Below, one piece after another: positions 10,350 through 21,540 of a DNA stretch of 64,000 bases. The DNA lies in NCBI RefSeq assembly GCF_042453785.1, contig NC_091670.1, positions 39,257,501 through 39,321,500 of the forward strand, in the 5' to 3' direction. The translations under genes were made by a program, and so were the position numbers. The number at the start of each line of letters is the position of its first letter. Position 1 is the stretch's first letter. This DNA is from Malus domestica (lineage: Eukaryota > Streptophyta > Magnoliopsida > Rosales > Rosaceae). The notes under the pieces are model-generated. The model was not told the origin of the DNA. It ran no database searches and saw nothing but the letters and a program-made list of their open reading frames with translations.

Positions 10350-10789
10350 GAACTTCGTAGTTTTAGCACTGGGTCCCACCGGGCGTGCCAAAATGTTGAC
10401 CCTCTAATCTACCAAGCCTACGTGGCGCGCAGGCCAAGTATATTCTAAGCTAACTACGTCCTTCGGTGATTGCGGGCGTGCCAACTCGTCGGCCGAGGCT
10501 CGGCCGAGGAGTAAATTTGATGATGCTGCGTTGGGTCGCGCTACTGACTTCTGCGTCTTGCGATTGCGGCCGAGAAAGGAACACGTCTCGGCCTCTTGGG
10601 TTCTCGAGCCTGAAGACAAGGCTGCTATTTCTTACAAAGTTCACGAACCGAATTCGGCTTGCAATGTGCCGAATGTAATAACTGTGACACCTCACCTCGC
10701 CGAGAAGGCTAATGAGATGACCTCGACCAACAAGGATTCGAAAACCCTTCTCGACCGAGACTTGGATAGGTAATCGACCGTCCTCGCCG

Positions 10790-10911
10790 CAGTGCTGTTG
10801 ATGCCAACGGAAGATACTGCGAGACCGACCGACTCTACGGTGACAGAGCTATCTATGCCGACTTAAGATATCACCGGTTGCTTCCACAGTGCTGTTGATG
10901 CCAACGGAAGA
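10790..10911. repeat. Short direct repeat inside the Tat LTR
   Basis: CAGTGCTGTTGATGCCAACG, continuing GAAGA, occurs at 10790-10814 and again at 10887-10911. The spacing of 97 bp suggests a tandem duplication in the U5 or leader-side part of the LTR. Confidence 0.8.
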
Positions 10912-11013
10912 TGTGTCAGCGAAAAAGGAAAAGAAAAAGATCTCAAGTTGTGAGAGTTTGCGCAGGGCAATTTTGTATTGATTTTGTGGTCCTTTTCCAT
11001 TGCTGAATGTCTT

Positions 11014-11023
11014 GTATTTATAG
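11014..11023 (-). promoter_or_regulatory. TATA-like box of the Tat LTR promoter
   Basis: CTATAAATAC on the minus strand sits inside the LTR, about 300 bp from its upstream end. LTRs carry the element's Pol II promoter, so transcription would start some 30 bp further on (near 10985). Position and motif only; no start-site data. Confidence 0.5.
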
Positions 11024-11334
11024 AAGCAGAACACCGAGCCCGAGTTCTAATCCTATTCGAACTAGGTTTCCTTCTCCGGATTAACGTTACCTCAATCAGT
11101 CCTACCTCTGCTAGGACTACGAATCTAGTCCTTAACTGAGCCGGATTCGCCTTCTAGTTTTACTGATCTCGTCGAGGGTCCCTATTGTATTAGGACTCGA
11201 CTTGCATTCTGATTTAACCGACCTAGGCCTAGAAGCCCATGAGCTGAAGCCCCCATGACTTTCTCGCCGTAGTCTTCCCGGGCCGAAAGTGATACCTCCC
11301 TCGGCCCAAACTGCTATTTTGGGCCCAAACAACA

Positions 11335-11739
11335 GCAGAAGCAGTTTTTTTTTTTCAAAGCACAACAATACCAAACCAACTCACTCCTAATGTATGAACA
11401 TCTAAATATACTCTTACAGCATGTCCGTTTTCTTGTATATGAAGTTTTTGAGAAATTGAGTCTGTTCAAATTTTAAGTTTATTTTCTTCATCTAATCGAC
11501 ATGGCTATTGAACTTTGTTAATTGCATGATTCACTACAATATGTTTCATACAATACGTAAATGAGATAGTTTTGACTAGGAAAAGAACTTTTTCCCTTCT
11601 GCTCGCCCCTATCTATTTTTGACCTTTAGATTGAATAGCTCATAAGGAAGCCATGAGACAAATAAACATGGGTGTACCACAAAAGAAAAGATTGTGCGAA
11701 AATCAATCTGTTTTGACTAACACCATAAAGAAGTCATTT
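11335..11739. other. AT-rich interval, nothing recognised
   Basis: Flank of the Tat LTR. It starts with a short poly-T tract and shows no coding potential, clear repeat ends or RNA gene. Confidence 0.5.
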
Positions 11740-12014
11740 GAGCAATCATCCCTGAACTTTAGCTCAAATGGAGTTTTGGTATCTAAACTAAAAATCCGTG
11801 AATATTGGTCTCTGAACTTATTATAATGCAGAACAATGGTTTTTTTAGCTAACTCCGTTAGAACTTTCATCCACAATAAAATGGATGAAAATTCTAATAG
11901 AGTTGACAAAATGACCATTGCCCCACATTATAACAAGTTCAAAGAACAATACTCACGGATTTTTAGTTCATGGACCAAGACTCCGATTGGGCTAAAGTTC
12001 AAAAATTATTGCTC
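11740..12014. mobile_element. MITE with long imperfect terminal inverted repeats (Mutator-like type)
   Basis: GAGCAATCATCCCTGAACTT at the left mirrors a right arm ending GAACTTTAGCCC...GCTC when read in reverse complement. The arms extend about 90 bp, with shared CTAAAAATCCGTGA in both. The 'ccctgaacttt' type arms belong to a common plant group of non-coding Mutator-like MITEs. No target duplication was resolved. Confidence 0.7.
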
Positions 12015-12243
12015 CAAGTTTCTCACGATGTATAATCATGACAATTTACGTGACCTTCAATACTATGCTTTGTTAAAACAATTCTCACAAAATTCAAGGC
12101 ACAAATCAGTATGAAACATGGTATCCCCTATGGGGATTTCTCACAAGTACAACACCCTTTTGAAAAAATAAAATTAATCCTCCCTTATTGACAAAGCTCC
12201 TTCTATCACTGCTAGTAAGACAAATTTCTTTCCGTTGGAGAAA

Positions 12244-14148
12244 TCACAGAATCGGCATTTCTAATGCTTGCAAGACATCCTTGAACTCAAAATCGTGTGT
12301 TTGTTTGTTGAACCGTTCGACCAGCTTATACCTCATGTCGTTCAAATAAAATGATTGGGTGGTCTCCACAAGCCATTTTGCCTCCGAGTCAGTGAGTTTG
12401 CTGGGGAGTACGACATCCCCTCGAATAAGCACCATGTCCTTGCTTTCTGCAAATTCGTTGTAGTAAGTCACAGCGAAGTAGGGAGAAGCTTGAGTTCCCC
12501 TCGCCTTGTAATCTTCAAGACCAGTGAAAACCATGTGTGGCATCTGTACTGCAAGAGAGTTTTGAATCAAAACTTGATAAGACAAGCCATTATCCAACTG
12601 TTTAGTTATTTTAATCGGAAAACAGTTTCTTCAAACTCTTTAATTTTATAATCTCATGAGCAAGTTCTCTACTGATATGCAAGATTGCAAAATGTCACTC
12701 GTCTCGAGAGGTCCCATCTATGCTCTTCTTTGATGTTGCCACTCAGCATTGTGCAATGACAACATCAAAGACGGGCATAGATAACTCTTGACATATTAAT
12801 GACAGAAACTAACAAAAGCAAGTTAAGTAGTCCTATACTGGCGCGTTATTGCTTCTACATAACATGTACAATGTTCGGTAGCGAATGTAAGATGTGCTAA
12901 AGTGATCACTAGAAAGAGTAGTAAATAGACTGGCTAGAGGCCAAACCTTGAGCAAACATTGTGGTATAACCATTTCCTCTCCACAAGGGAATGACAAAAT
13001 ACCGGCTGCCATGATAAACAAGTTGAAAGTTAAAACAACGGAAAGATGAAAGAAAGCAAAGGAAGACAATCGTTACGTAAACTGATTACCAATCTGCCGC
13101 TCTATGCTCCAACAGGTGATATAGTTTTGCATTCATGGATGCACCGATATGACCTCTTCCCAGGTGAAACTATATAAGACAACCCGTCTAAACGTAAATC
13201 ATACTAGAAAACAATCTTGCAACGGAAGCCACATCTAGTAAGACACTAATGAAATGATAAGCAAGATCAATCGTAAATGCACATGATGCATGGTAAACGT
13301 AAATTTTAGCTCATGAGGATATCATGAAAATCAGGTTAGAAAATGACTTTACACTGCGGCCTCAAGCAGCAGACAGCTTAGATTTAACACACAGGCAATT
13401 CATATTAAGGGACAAGATAGATACAATGTAGTGGCTAGAATCTCCTTGCACCCGTGTTCGAATCCTCCTCCGGTAAGTTAGAGTAGTTCAGAATAATATC
13501 ACATTATCCCAAAAAAAGAAAAACAGTGTCTCAACCAGCACAAAAATGTGAGCTTGAAATCTTCAAGAACGAAACTTTAAAGCTATGACAACGCTAGAAA
13601 TTTTACAGCTACAAGTACTGAGCAGCTTAAAGTCTTATCTTTTTTACCAATTCGATCAAATTATAGAATATTATAGCAAATGAAACAAGCTTCTGCAACA
13701 ATCTAATTAATCGAAAGAAAAGCAAATCAATCAAATTAAGAAAAAGAAATCAAAACCCAGTTCAAAAAACCACAGATAAACTAAAGTTGTACAGTAAAAT
13801 GTAACATTTGGAAGCACAGAAAAGCAAGGGTACTGAGAGGCTTACATCGTCCCAAGCCGAAGCGATGTCCTCGGCCGAGCGATCTTTCACCCTCTCGACA
13901 TCAATAATGGAATCCAACGGCTTAGCCTTCATGGGATTGAACCCAGCAGCAAAACTCAAAGCCCTCAAGAAACCCAGCGAACCCCATTTCAGAAATCCTC
14001 CCGGAAACGATTGCTGTTGTGGGTTTTGGCGATTTTGTTGCAGGGTCAGAGTTGTGAAGGAGTGTTTGTGCAAAGCGCCAGTAGAAGCAGAAGAATGGCC
14101 GATGAGGTTTGAAGCTGGAAGCGTAAAGATCCTGGAAGCTCTTCGCAT
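12244..14148 (-). CDS. ATP11: Mitochondrial F1-ATPase assembly factor, ATP11 family
   Basis: ATP11 proteins bind free F1 beta subunits in the mitochondrial matrix and help assemble the F1 ATPase. Four exons read on the minus strand: 14148-13846, 13169-13090, 13005-12947, 12548-12244, all with GT...AG borders and consistent phase, giving 248 residues. The N-terminus (MRRASRIFTLPASNL) is basic and uncharged-rich like a mitochondrial presequence. Conserved stretches include KPLDSIIDVERVK (exon 1), HLGRGHIGASM (exon 2), RYFVIPLWRGNGY (exon 3), and MVFTGLEDYKARG, YNEF, SFYLND and HDFEFKDVLQALEMP (exon 4), as in Arabidopsis At2g34050 from memory. Nothing looks broken. Intron 1 holds a SINE-like insertion. 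Confidence 0.88.
13425..13517 (+). mobile_element. tRNA-derived SINE fragment in ATP11 intron 1
   Basis: GTGGCTAGAATCTCC (box-A-like) is followed about 35 bp later by GTGTTCGAATCC (box B), then a short body ending in an A-rich tail (CCCAAAAAAAGAAAAA). This is the arrangement of a tRNA-derived SINE. It lies in the intron opposite to the host gene's reading direction. Confidence 0.5.
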
Positions 14149-15033
14149 TTTAGAAGATTCTCAAGTGCTCGGACTTCGGAGTAAAGAGCTGATTGGGATT
14201 GTGACTGCTGCTGGAGAGCTGCAAGCATTCAGGAATTTTTATGAAACACCTCCGGGACGAGAAATACAAATAGAGTCGAAGCTGAACGAAGTGGCAGTGG
14301 ATGGGCCGACAGGTTTCGATGCGTTAGCCCAAGTAAGCTCAAGCAATTGCCACGTATCTTGTTGACTTTCTAATGATGTTATCACGTCGTCATCTACTTC
14401 TACTAGCATTATGATGACTTTATATCTGAAGTATGGATAGTAAGTATGGATAGTATCAATAATATAAATAATATAGTCGATAACGGGTTGATATGCTTGC
14501 TTGAACGTGTCATGTGATCAGATAAACATTATTTAAAATTCAATCATATTTTCCTAAAAAAACTCTCGAGACTAGACTAATTATATTCGAGTTATATTTG
14601 ATCTCATGAATAGTGGCCAACGCAGAAGAAAACAATGTCAGTCAAATTCTTGTTCTCTCTAAAAAATAGAAAAAACTAATATTTAATGTTTGTCAAAACA
14701 GCAGTCTTTGATTAAAATTACTCAAATGGCTAAAACTATAAATAACATTTTTGTCATTTGAAGTGATGAAAAATTTATATGACAATGAAAGAGAAGCACT
14801 TAGAAGCTCACATTTCTTGGGAATTAAGAAATGAAACAATACTTGGATCATTTCTGTTAGTTTCGTAGAACTACTTAAATTGAGGGAAGTGATTTCGGCA
14901 CACCATTGTTTGGTTATTGTCCTTTGAATTGAATAAACCAAAATAAGCAGACAAAAACAAATAACAATGTGCAAAAACCGTTTCCCTAATGTTGAATAGT
15001 AAAAAAATGTGTTGTATGCAATGTATTCACTAC
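14149..15033. other. Upstream of ATP11, AT-rich, no gene seen
   Basis: The first 100 bp should hold the ATP11 promoter and 5' leader (minus strand). A plus-strand open frame (13808-14365) crosses here but is antisense to exon 1 and shows no known domain. The rest is AT-rich with scattered short repeats. Confidence 0.5.
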
Positions 15034-15279
15034 TTACAAAGCTGAACCCTCCGAATCTGCAAATGGGAGTTCAAGAAAGACAGCAGATAAACGTTTTCTC
15101 TTGAAATCGTCCAAGTTGTGTTGAGGGTCTATTTCTATGATGTTTGCGTTTCTGAATCCAATAACATCAAGCATGTAGTTCCTGACAAGTGAATCTGCAG
15201 TTGACCCAACTCTTGCTTCGGTTCTCTTCAGCATTTCGATGTCCATTACGTTTGGTTCTATCCGTTTGATGATAAGCAT
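15034..15279 (-). pseudogene. Glutamate-receptor-like (GLR) channel fragment
   Basis: About 80 residues resemble the ligand-binding lobe that follows the pore in plant GLR channels: EPNVMDIEMLKRTEARVG, then DSLVRNYMLDVIGF and a final AVFLELPFA. In full GLRs this is followed by another transmembrane helix and several hundred residues on either side. None of that is present nearby, and the frame ends a few residues after the match. I read it as a stranded exon or pseudogene scrap. The family call rests on motif memory. Confidence 0.5.
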
Positions 15280-16910
15280 TGAAGAAATAGATTAGCAGTG
15301 TAGCTTGAGCTTAGGATCAATACAACAAAAAGCCACTCTATAACAACTACTCGTGCTAAGTTGTTATAGATTTTCTCTCCTGCAAGATGAAATATTCATG
15401 CATTTATCTTTTTGGATACTAATTTTAGACTGCATCGTTTCATAGTTAGGCTTGTACTAATATCTGAAAGAGAAATGCTTTACGAAAACTTCTTTTTCTC
15501 CTTCTAGACCTCTCATGCATTTACTCTTATTGTGTTTTGTAGCCCCATTTGTTGACCAATCTTCTCCCCTTACACCTAGTTGGATCTTGTATTATTTTCC
15601 CCTTAACACCATATATCCTCCTCACAAATTTCTAATTTTGAATTCTAAACTGCTCTAATTTACAAAAAAAGAAATTCTAGCTAGGGTGTAAATGGACGAG
15701 CACACTGACTTGATCAACTGATGTATTTACACGTCTGGGTCAAATTTCTAGTTAAACCATTCAATAAACAACTAGTTGATTAGTTGACCTTGATATTTAT
15801 TTGGACATCTTTATAACTATGATTCCATTAGCTTCTGGAAGTATTTAGAATTTAACAACTTGCTTCTAGCCTTCTACGAAAGGTATTCACAAACCGTTAT
15901 ATAAAGGAGAAAACTTTCCGTTGACACATCAATTTAACTTGTCCACCATTCATGGGATTTTCTGGGACAATTTCCATGTTCAATTTAAGGTGAATATCAT
16001 TTTGCTTCCTTCGGACAGTTGCAAAAATATGTGTTGTGCGACACAAATGGCCTAATTCGACTTCAACCATTGGAGCTCAAAAGACGCTTCCTTAACTTCT
16101 TCAAGTTCTGCTAACAACACTGATGAATCTTCGCTATAGAGCGCTGACGATTGATCTTCAAAGCTTTTGATCTTACTGGACTTCAAGTAATGCCGCCAAC
16201 ATTTGATGCTGGTGTCTCTGCAGCATTGGGGATTTTCTTCGCTACACATCAACTCCTCATATCTGAGCTGCGACTCGCAGAAGCCATTAATATACAACAA
16301 AAGAGCATGTTACAGATATATTAGTATGATATAACGAAATTGTCCCTAATTAAATTGACCATTCTTACCACAAATATGGCAAAATTTTTTGTTTACGATT
16401 TCCACCAGTTGGGTCACCATAAGAGATAGGACGCTGATCAACATCGAAACGAAATTGAGAGGTTGGTAGTGAGTTCCATAAATCTTACCAAGTCCTGGAC
16501 ACAAAGCTCATACGGATGGCATCTTCCGCAAGCCAAAGAAAATTTGCAGCATGATTGGTTCCGGTAACTGAGATATTCGGTCCATATCGCAGATTACAAG
16601 GATTCTACGTCTGTATCTTTGGAAACCCTAGCGGCTTAGGATGATATATAAGGACTCGTTTCTTTTCTGTGGACGCTGTTTAAGGTGTAGGATTCTAGCC
16701 TTCTAGGGCTTCCCTTCGGCCATGGCCTAATGGAGCTTGGGCTAGGCATTCATTTTCGTAATTGTGCTTCTCCTTAAGTCTGAAAAGAGTGCTTAAAGAT
16801 GACAATATTTATGATAATATGTGACAGGTGATATATCAATAACCTAATCATGTAAATAAAAGTAAAACCCAAGTTCTAAATTTTATACAGAAGAAAAACC
16901 ACTTTATAAA
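15280..16910. other. Interval without a recognised gene
   Basis: A minus-strand open frame at 16052-16300 (82 residues with several Cys) has no recognised motif. It might be further decayed coding debris like the neighbours on both sides, but I cannot assign it. Confidence 0.4.
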
Positions 16911-18690
16911 TTAGACAAGCTTTCCTTCCCTTTGATTCTTTCGTTTGACATCAGCGGCTGGTTTGTCCTTGAAATGTAGGAAGGTCTTTCCCCCCATATA
17001 ATTTTGCAAAGCTTTCGGTATCTCAACACCATGTTCCCTCTGGTAGTTCTCGAGAATGCAGCACATGGTTCTGGTAGTGGCTGTAAGAGTGGAGTTCAAC
17101 AAGTGAACGTATTGCTTTGTCTGCGTCTGATCATTGCCCTTTCCCTGCTCCCCGTATTGAATTTCTAGTTTTCTCGACTGGAAGTCTGTACAGTTTGAAC
17201 ATGCGACCAGTTCTCTGTATGTCTGAGATGCCGGAAACCACCCTTCTAGATCGTACTTCTTTGCCGCCGCACCATTCAAAGCCCCCGAAACAACAGCCAC
17301 AACACGATAGGTGTTAAACTGTCCCACATCGGTGGGGTGAAGAAAACTAAACAAGTTTAAATAGTATTACCCCACTCTAATTAATACCGAGGCCTTTTGT
17401 GATAAAACCCCACACCTGAGGATTGTGCAGGTGGTTAAGTGGGGACACTATCAGTGTTGTTAGAGTGGGACGGGCCCGGCGATCCAACAATTCCAACATG
17501 GTATCAGAGCCCACGGTTGCGGGCCCGTGCAAGCCAACGAGCTTGTGCTCAAGCCAATGAGCTTGTCACCACCCGGAAGGAAACAAGTCTAAACTCTTAA
17601 TATAGAAACGACCGCTGAGTTCCAATTGAAAACAAGTGGGCCCAACGTGAGCCGACCTCTGAGTTTCAATTACTGATGTGGATCTTCACGTGTGAACCAC
17701 TAAATGAGGTTACACGTGAGGGGGAGTGTTAAACTGTCCCACATCGGTGGGGTGAAGAAAACTAAAGAAGTTTAAATAGTATTACCCCACTCTAACTAAT
17801 ACCGAGGCCTTTTGTGATAAAACCCCACACCTGAGGATTGTGCAGATGGTTAAGTGGGGACAGTATCGGTGTTGTTAGAGTGGGACGGGCCCAGCGATCC
17901 AACAATTCCAACAATAGGGTAGGTCTAGCACTATAAAACTCCTCCGCATTTTTTAATATCTCCTCATGCATGTCCCAAGAGTCATTTCCATTTGGAGATG
18001 TAATGCAGAACTGTTCAACTTTGGCAAACTGATGGTTCCGAAATAGTCCCAATGTATCTTACCATGTGAACCGGCTTCTGTTCCTGAAGCAATTTGAAAA
18101 TCCAGCGTATTTTATCGGTAGCTGGGATGGATGGATATACTGGCCTGCATGATATGCACAAAGTGGCTGTTCATGTAGCTATCAGATACTTGTCGTCTCC
18201 TTCCCCGGTTACCTTGTAAAGTTCCTCGTCAAATTCGTGTAACTGAGCACACTTTGCCATCATACCCTTTCTCATAAAAAGTGGAGGCTCCAATTCCTCA
18301 TATCCCCTTTTCTCAAGAAAATCAAGAGCAAAGGTTATGAGAGGTAGATTGAGGCCCATGCCGACGCGTTTTAGGTAAAAACCCCTGCCTCCAGCCTCTT
18401 CAGCTCCTCTTTCAAAGTCCACAACCCCTAGGAGCTTTACAAGCTCAACGAGATTTTTCAACACTGGCTCCTGCATCCGTTTTTCGCCCCATGATCTAGA
18501 TCACGGCATTGTTTGCCTCGTCATCACTGATGGGAACCGAAGGATGCACAATGTTTCCAATTTCTTCCATCTTTGCATTCAACAATTTTAAAGCCTCCCC
18601 AACTTCAGCTTCTTTCTCTGCCACCAGCCTCCTGTTTTCCTCAGTGTTCTTAATCAACTCAGTCGCATCTCCGCCCGCCTCCCGAAAAAT
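16911..18690 (-). pseudogene. Seryl-tRNA synthetase pseudogene, intronless, split by a TRIM element
   Basis: Cytosolic SerRS charges tRNA-Ser. Here the order of segments on the minus strand matches the enzyme: the end of the N-terminal coiled coil (GGDATELIKNTEENRR, KEAEVGEALKLLNAK), [33 protein letters not shown], the class II motif area (AGFSNCFR), FAKVEQFCITSPNGN, then past the insertion VVSGALNGAAAKKYDLEGWF, ELVACSNCTDFQSRKLE, LNSTLTATTRT, and the C-terminus. The first roughly 90 residues are missing. Small frameshifts interrupt it near 18490, 18180 and 18085, and again at the TRIM site. No introns separate the segments, suggesting retrocopying or a partial exon-only copy, although no poly(A) tail is seen. 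A TRIM occupies 17312-17913. Confidence 0.85.
17312..17913 (+). mobile_element. TRIM element (miniature LTR retrotransposon), complete, with 5-bp target duplication
   Basis: Two 187-bp LTRs (17312-17498 and 17727-17913), each TGTTAAACTG...TTCCAACA, flank a 228-bp core with no coding capacity. The core begins TGGTATCAGAGC, the initiator-Met tRNA primer-binding site, and ends with a GA-rich polypurine tract (GAGGGGGAG). The target duplication ATAGG is perfect at 17307-17311 and 17914-17918. The LTRs differ at about 6 of 187 sites (3%), which at usual plant rates is on the order of one million years. It is non-autonomous by design. Confidence 0.95.
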
Positions 18691-19621
18691 CAATTCTGAT
18701 ATTCAGTTATACAAATAACAAAACCAAGATTTCGACATAGATCAACTTACAAGCTTAACGAAAAATTCAAGTTAACCGAACCTATTCTAAATAAGCATAA
18801 AATGTTGATCGGCTTAATCCTAGTATCGAAAATATTTCTTTTCCTAGTATCTAAAATTTAAAAAAAATAAGAACATAATCAAAGAAAAAATATTTCTTAT
18901 CCTTCGTCAACACGGAGACAATACTATATATGAAATTTACATATACAAATATAGGACTAAAAAATATTTTAGAATGGTGTAAGGGCAACACTTCTCTTCA
19001 TTACTGTAGTAGAGAGCCACTTACATAGAATTACGCTAAATCAAGAATTTGATTCTTTCCGGCCGACCCTCACTATAGCAAAAAAGTAAATCAATTTGAG
19101 TCCAAAGTGAAAGTTAAAATCCATGTTTGTACAACAAAATGAGAGAGGCTTTTTATGGAACAAATACGTCGTTACCATGACTTCTTCAGCTACTAATATA
19201 AAGCCATTTACAGAATGTTTTATACATAATCTTGTTTTAATTATTGGGGATTCCATAGTTACAATGAACCTATTCACCTAAGCTCTTCTAGAAACAATGG
19301 ATTGAATCCTAGTCTAACTCAGACGATTTTTTTTATTTTTTATTTTTTTTATCAAATTATCTAAATTTTCTATAAAGAAATATATTGGAGTTTTCTTTTA
19401 AATACGAGCGCTATTTCTACTTCAAGTTTATCCTACGGCCTTAGTATGACTGAATGTGATACCTATACAAAAATTAGGTAGTCTGGAATTGATACTAATA
19501 ATGCTATTGTGACAATAGTGTGAGTTCAATACTGTCAAGAGTCATACTTTAGAGCCTACTAATTTATGAGTATCACACTCATGAGTTTAATATATTAAAC
19601 TCATAAATTGGTATTAGACCA
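18691..19621. other. AT-rich interval, nothing recognised
   Basis: Mostly A/T-rich sequence with short homopolymer tracts around 19325-19350. No coding, RNA or clear transposon ends were found. Confidence 0.5.
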
Positions 19622-19830
19622 TGTACGGGGCTTGACGCTTGCCTAGTGCCATATGGTCAAGGAACTTGGTGACATATTGACAAGGGAGCCGGCAACTGAA
19701 GCCCTTGTGAAAGCGACCGTAACTATAATGATCATAAAGTAACGAAATTTCTTATCGGGTAAGTTCTGACCCGCACAACAAACGTAATGGTTATTTCAAA
19801 GAGAGACTCGATGAAATAAACATATATTTG
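19622..19830 (+). pseudogene. Decayed plastid-type 23S rRNA fragment (NUPT)
   Basis: The stretch retains the conserved order of 23S domain IV/V: GGGAGCCGGCAACTGAAGCC, CCGTAACTATAA, GTAACGAAATTTCTTATCGG, GTAAGTTCTGACCCGCAC, then GAGACTCGATGAAATAAACA. Compared from memory with chloroplast 23S, most differences are C to T or G to A, as expected of methylated nuclear copies of organelle DNA. Plastid rather than mitochondrial origin is judged from the GACCCGCAC and GAGAGACTCG context and is not certain. Confidence 0.75.
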
Positions 19831-20134
19831 AAGATGAGGTCTTATCACACTCAAATTTTTCTGCCTCGTGAAAATTACACTCCTATATGAGCTCAAGATA
19901 TTGAGACCACGCTCACTTTTCCGGACCAACTGTGGAATATCTAAAAGATCGCTTACACCTACTGTAGACTTTATTACACGAATAAAAATTCAAAAAGAAA
20001 AAAAAGAAAAAAAAAACCTATAACAAAAAAGCAGAAACATGTACTGCCTGCCGCTGCCAGTGCCTCACTATTGCAAGCACACGCACCAATCCCACAACTT
20101 TCGCTCCCGATCCAACCCTAAACCAATCAAAGCC

Positions 20135-21540
20135 ATGAGAGCCGTCGTCCAGCGCGTCGCCTCCGCCAGCGTCGAGGTCAGTCAGTCCACATTCACCCCT
20201 AATTTCGATCTGGTATACTGTATATTATTTATTATCCGACGCCTCAACTGCGTAAGATAGCAAATTGCAGGTGGAAGGGCGCATCGTGTCGGAGATTGGG
20301 CCGGGCCTCCTCGTCCTCGTCGGCCTCCACGACTCCGATTCCACCTCCGACGCCGACTACATGTCCGTACTCGCTACTAAACTAATTTTTCTCTCAATTT
20401 TTATTTATTTTATTTTATTGGAAAATTAATTGGTGAAAATTTTTCAGATGCCGGAAGGTCTTGAATATGAGGTTGTTCCCAAATGAAAGCACCGGCAGAG
20501 GATGGGACCAAAACGTAATTTCTCCCTTTTTAGCATTACCCTTAACTGAATTAACGGTTCCTATGCTGCTTTTTATTTATTTACTATATTTCTTATTTAC
20601 GTTTTCAGGTAATGCAGAGAAACTATGAAGTCCTACTTGGTAATTCAGCTAAAAGTTTTATTTTATTTTATTTTAGAAACATATAAATTACAATTTTTCA
20701 ATCGATTATTTTCGAGAGGCGAGCCTTGACGCAACAGAAAGGTTGCTCCTTTGTGACCGAAATGTCACGGGTTCGAGTCGTGAAAACAACGTCTTTACAA
20801 AACAAGGGTAAGACTACATAGAATAGACGTTCTCCCGACCATCGCAAAGCAGGGAGCCTTGTTGGCTTGGTAACGCCGGTTTTAGATTCGAAGTTAAAGT
20901 GAAAATTGAGCGATGCTGGACCAAACGGTCATATGTTATCCATATATGTGTACTTGTGAACTCTAATGCTGTAGTGAGAATGTGACAGTGAGTCAGTTTA
21001 CATTGTACGGAATCTTGAAGGGCAACAAGCCGGATTTTCATGTGGCGATGCCGCCTCAGAAAGCGAAGCCCTTTTATGCTTCTGTGGTTGAGAGCTTCAG
21101 AAAATCCTACAAACCAGATGCAGTCAAAGGTGATGTCTTGTAACTCGAAAGTTGTGATGTAAGTTTGATGTATTGCATACATTGTCAAATAAACAGCTTG
21201 ATCTGGCTAAACAGTAATGAAGAACTCTGTTTCCGCTGCATTCCGTTATCTTTGGTTCAGAATTTTCGAGTTTTGGCTCTTTTGCTTTGAATGTGTTCGA
21301 TTTGTTGATCTCTTTTGTTTCTTTGATTGGATGTGCAGATGGTGTGTTTGGAGCAATGATGAAGGTTAATTTGGTGAATGATGGACCAGTCACAATGCAG
21401 ATCGACTCACAGTCCCCCAAGTGAGCGTACTCCCCTGGTATTTCCGGTGTTTTCCATCACCGTGTTTGCATTCGACTGAACTTAATTTTGCTAACAATCA
21501 TCTCAGGAACTCGAATGATGTGAGCGAAGAACAATCATGA
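20135..21540 (+). CDS. DTD: D-aminoacyl-tRNA deacylase
   Basis: DTD hydrolyses D-amino acids (and glycine) mischarged on tRNAs, a proofreading step after aminoacylation. Seven exons: 20135-20176, 20271-20362, 20448-20514, 20609-20639, 20989-21129, 21339-21420, 21507-21540. All borders are GT...AG and phases agree, giving 162 residues. It begins MRAVVQRVASASVEVEGR and has both family signatures: SQFTLYG (exon 5) and NDGPVT (exon 6, the Gly-cisPro motif); GPGLLVLVG is also present. An upstream in-frame ATG at 20039 would add 32 residues; I prefer 20135 because the family starts MRAVVQRV, but the extension could be a targeting peptide. Intron 4 holds a SINE. It converges with the SNI1 copy. Confidence 0.95.
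20714..20905 (+). mobile_element. Au-like SINE inside DTD intron 4
   Basis: GCGAGCCTTGACGCAAC opens the element. Box A-like AAAGGTTGCTCC and box B-like GGGTTCGAGTC follow with SINE spacing, then GGGTAAGACTACATAGAATAG and a body resembling the Au SINE of flowering plants. It is in the same direction as the gene and well away from the splice sites. Confidence 0.65.

Larger units (their letters stand above)
1..11334 (-). mobile_element. Ty3/Gypsy LTR retrotransposon, Tat lineage, cut by the left window edge
   Basis: The element reads right to left: one LTR (10394-11334), a primer-binding-site-like stretch, then gag, protease, and RT/RNase H/integrase. Beyond integrase lies an antisense accessory gene (1-2762, plus strand). 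The second RNase H-like domain before integrase, together with antisense ORFs between integrase and the 3' LTR, is the known hallmark of the plant Tat group (Ogre, Grande, Retand relatives). The 3' LTR lies outside the window, so LTR divergence and age cannot be judged. The coding regions are long and open, so the visible part looks close to whole and probably young. Confidence 0.9.
10394..11334 (-). repeat. 5' LTR of the Tat element
   Basis: Read on the minus strand the LTR begins TGTTGTTTGGGCCC and ends GGGTCAACA, giving TGTTG...CAACA ends. Just inside follows TTTGGCACGCCCGGTGGGA, which starts with the TGG expected of a tRNA primer-binding site; I could not name the tRNA. Length is about 941 bp. 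A TATA-like CTATAAATAC lies near 11014-11023, and a 25-bp sequence occurs twice, 97 bp apart. The outer boundary is inferred, because the other LTR is not in the window to compare. Confidence 0.75.

Noticed and set aside
13808-14365. Plus-strand open frame of 185 codons
   Set aside because: It is antisense to ATP11 exon 1 and its 5' leader, shows no known domain, and the ATP11 frame on the other strand is well supported.
17312-17913. Cassandra-type TRIM (with 5S rRNA in the LTR)
   Set aside because: The LTR lacks recognisable 5S promoter words, so it is another TRIM family.
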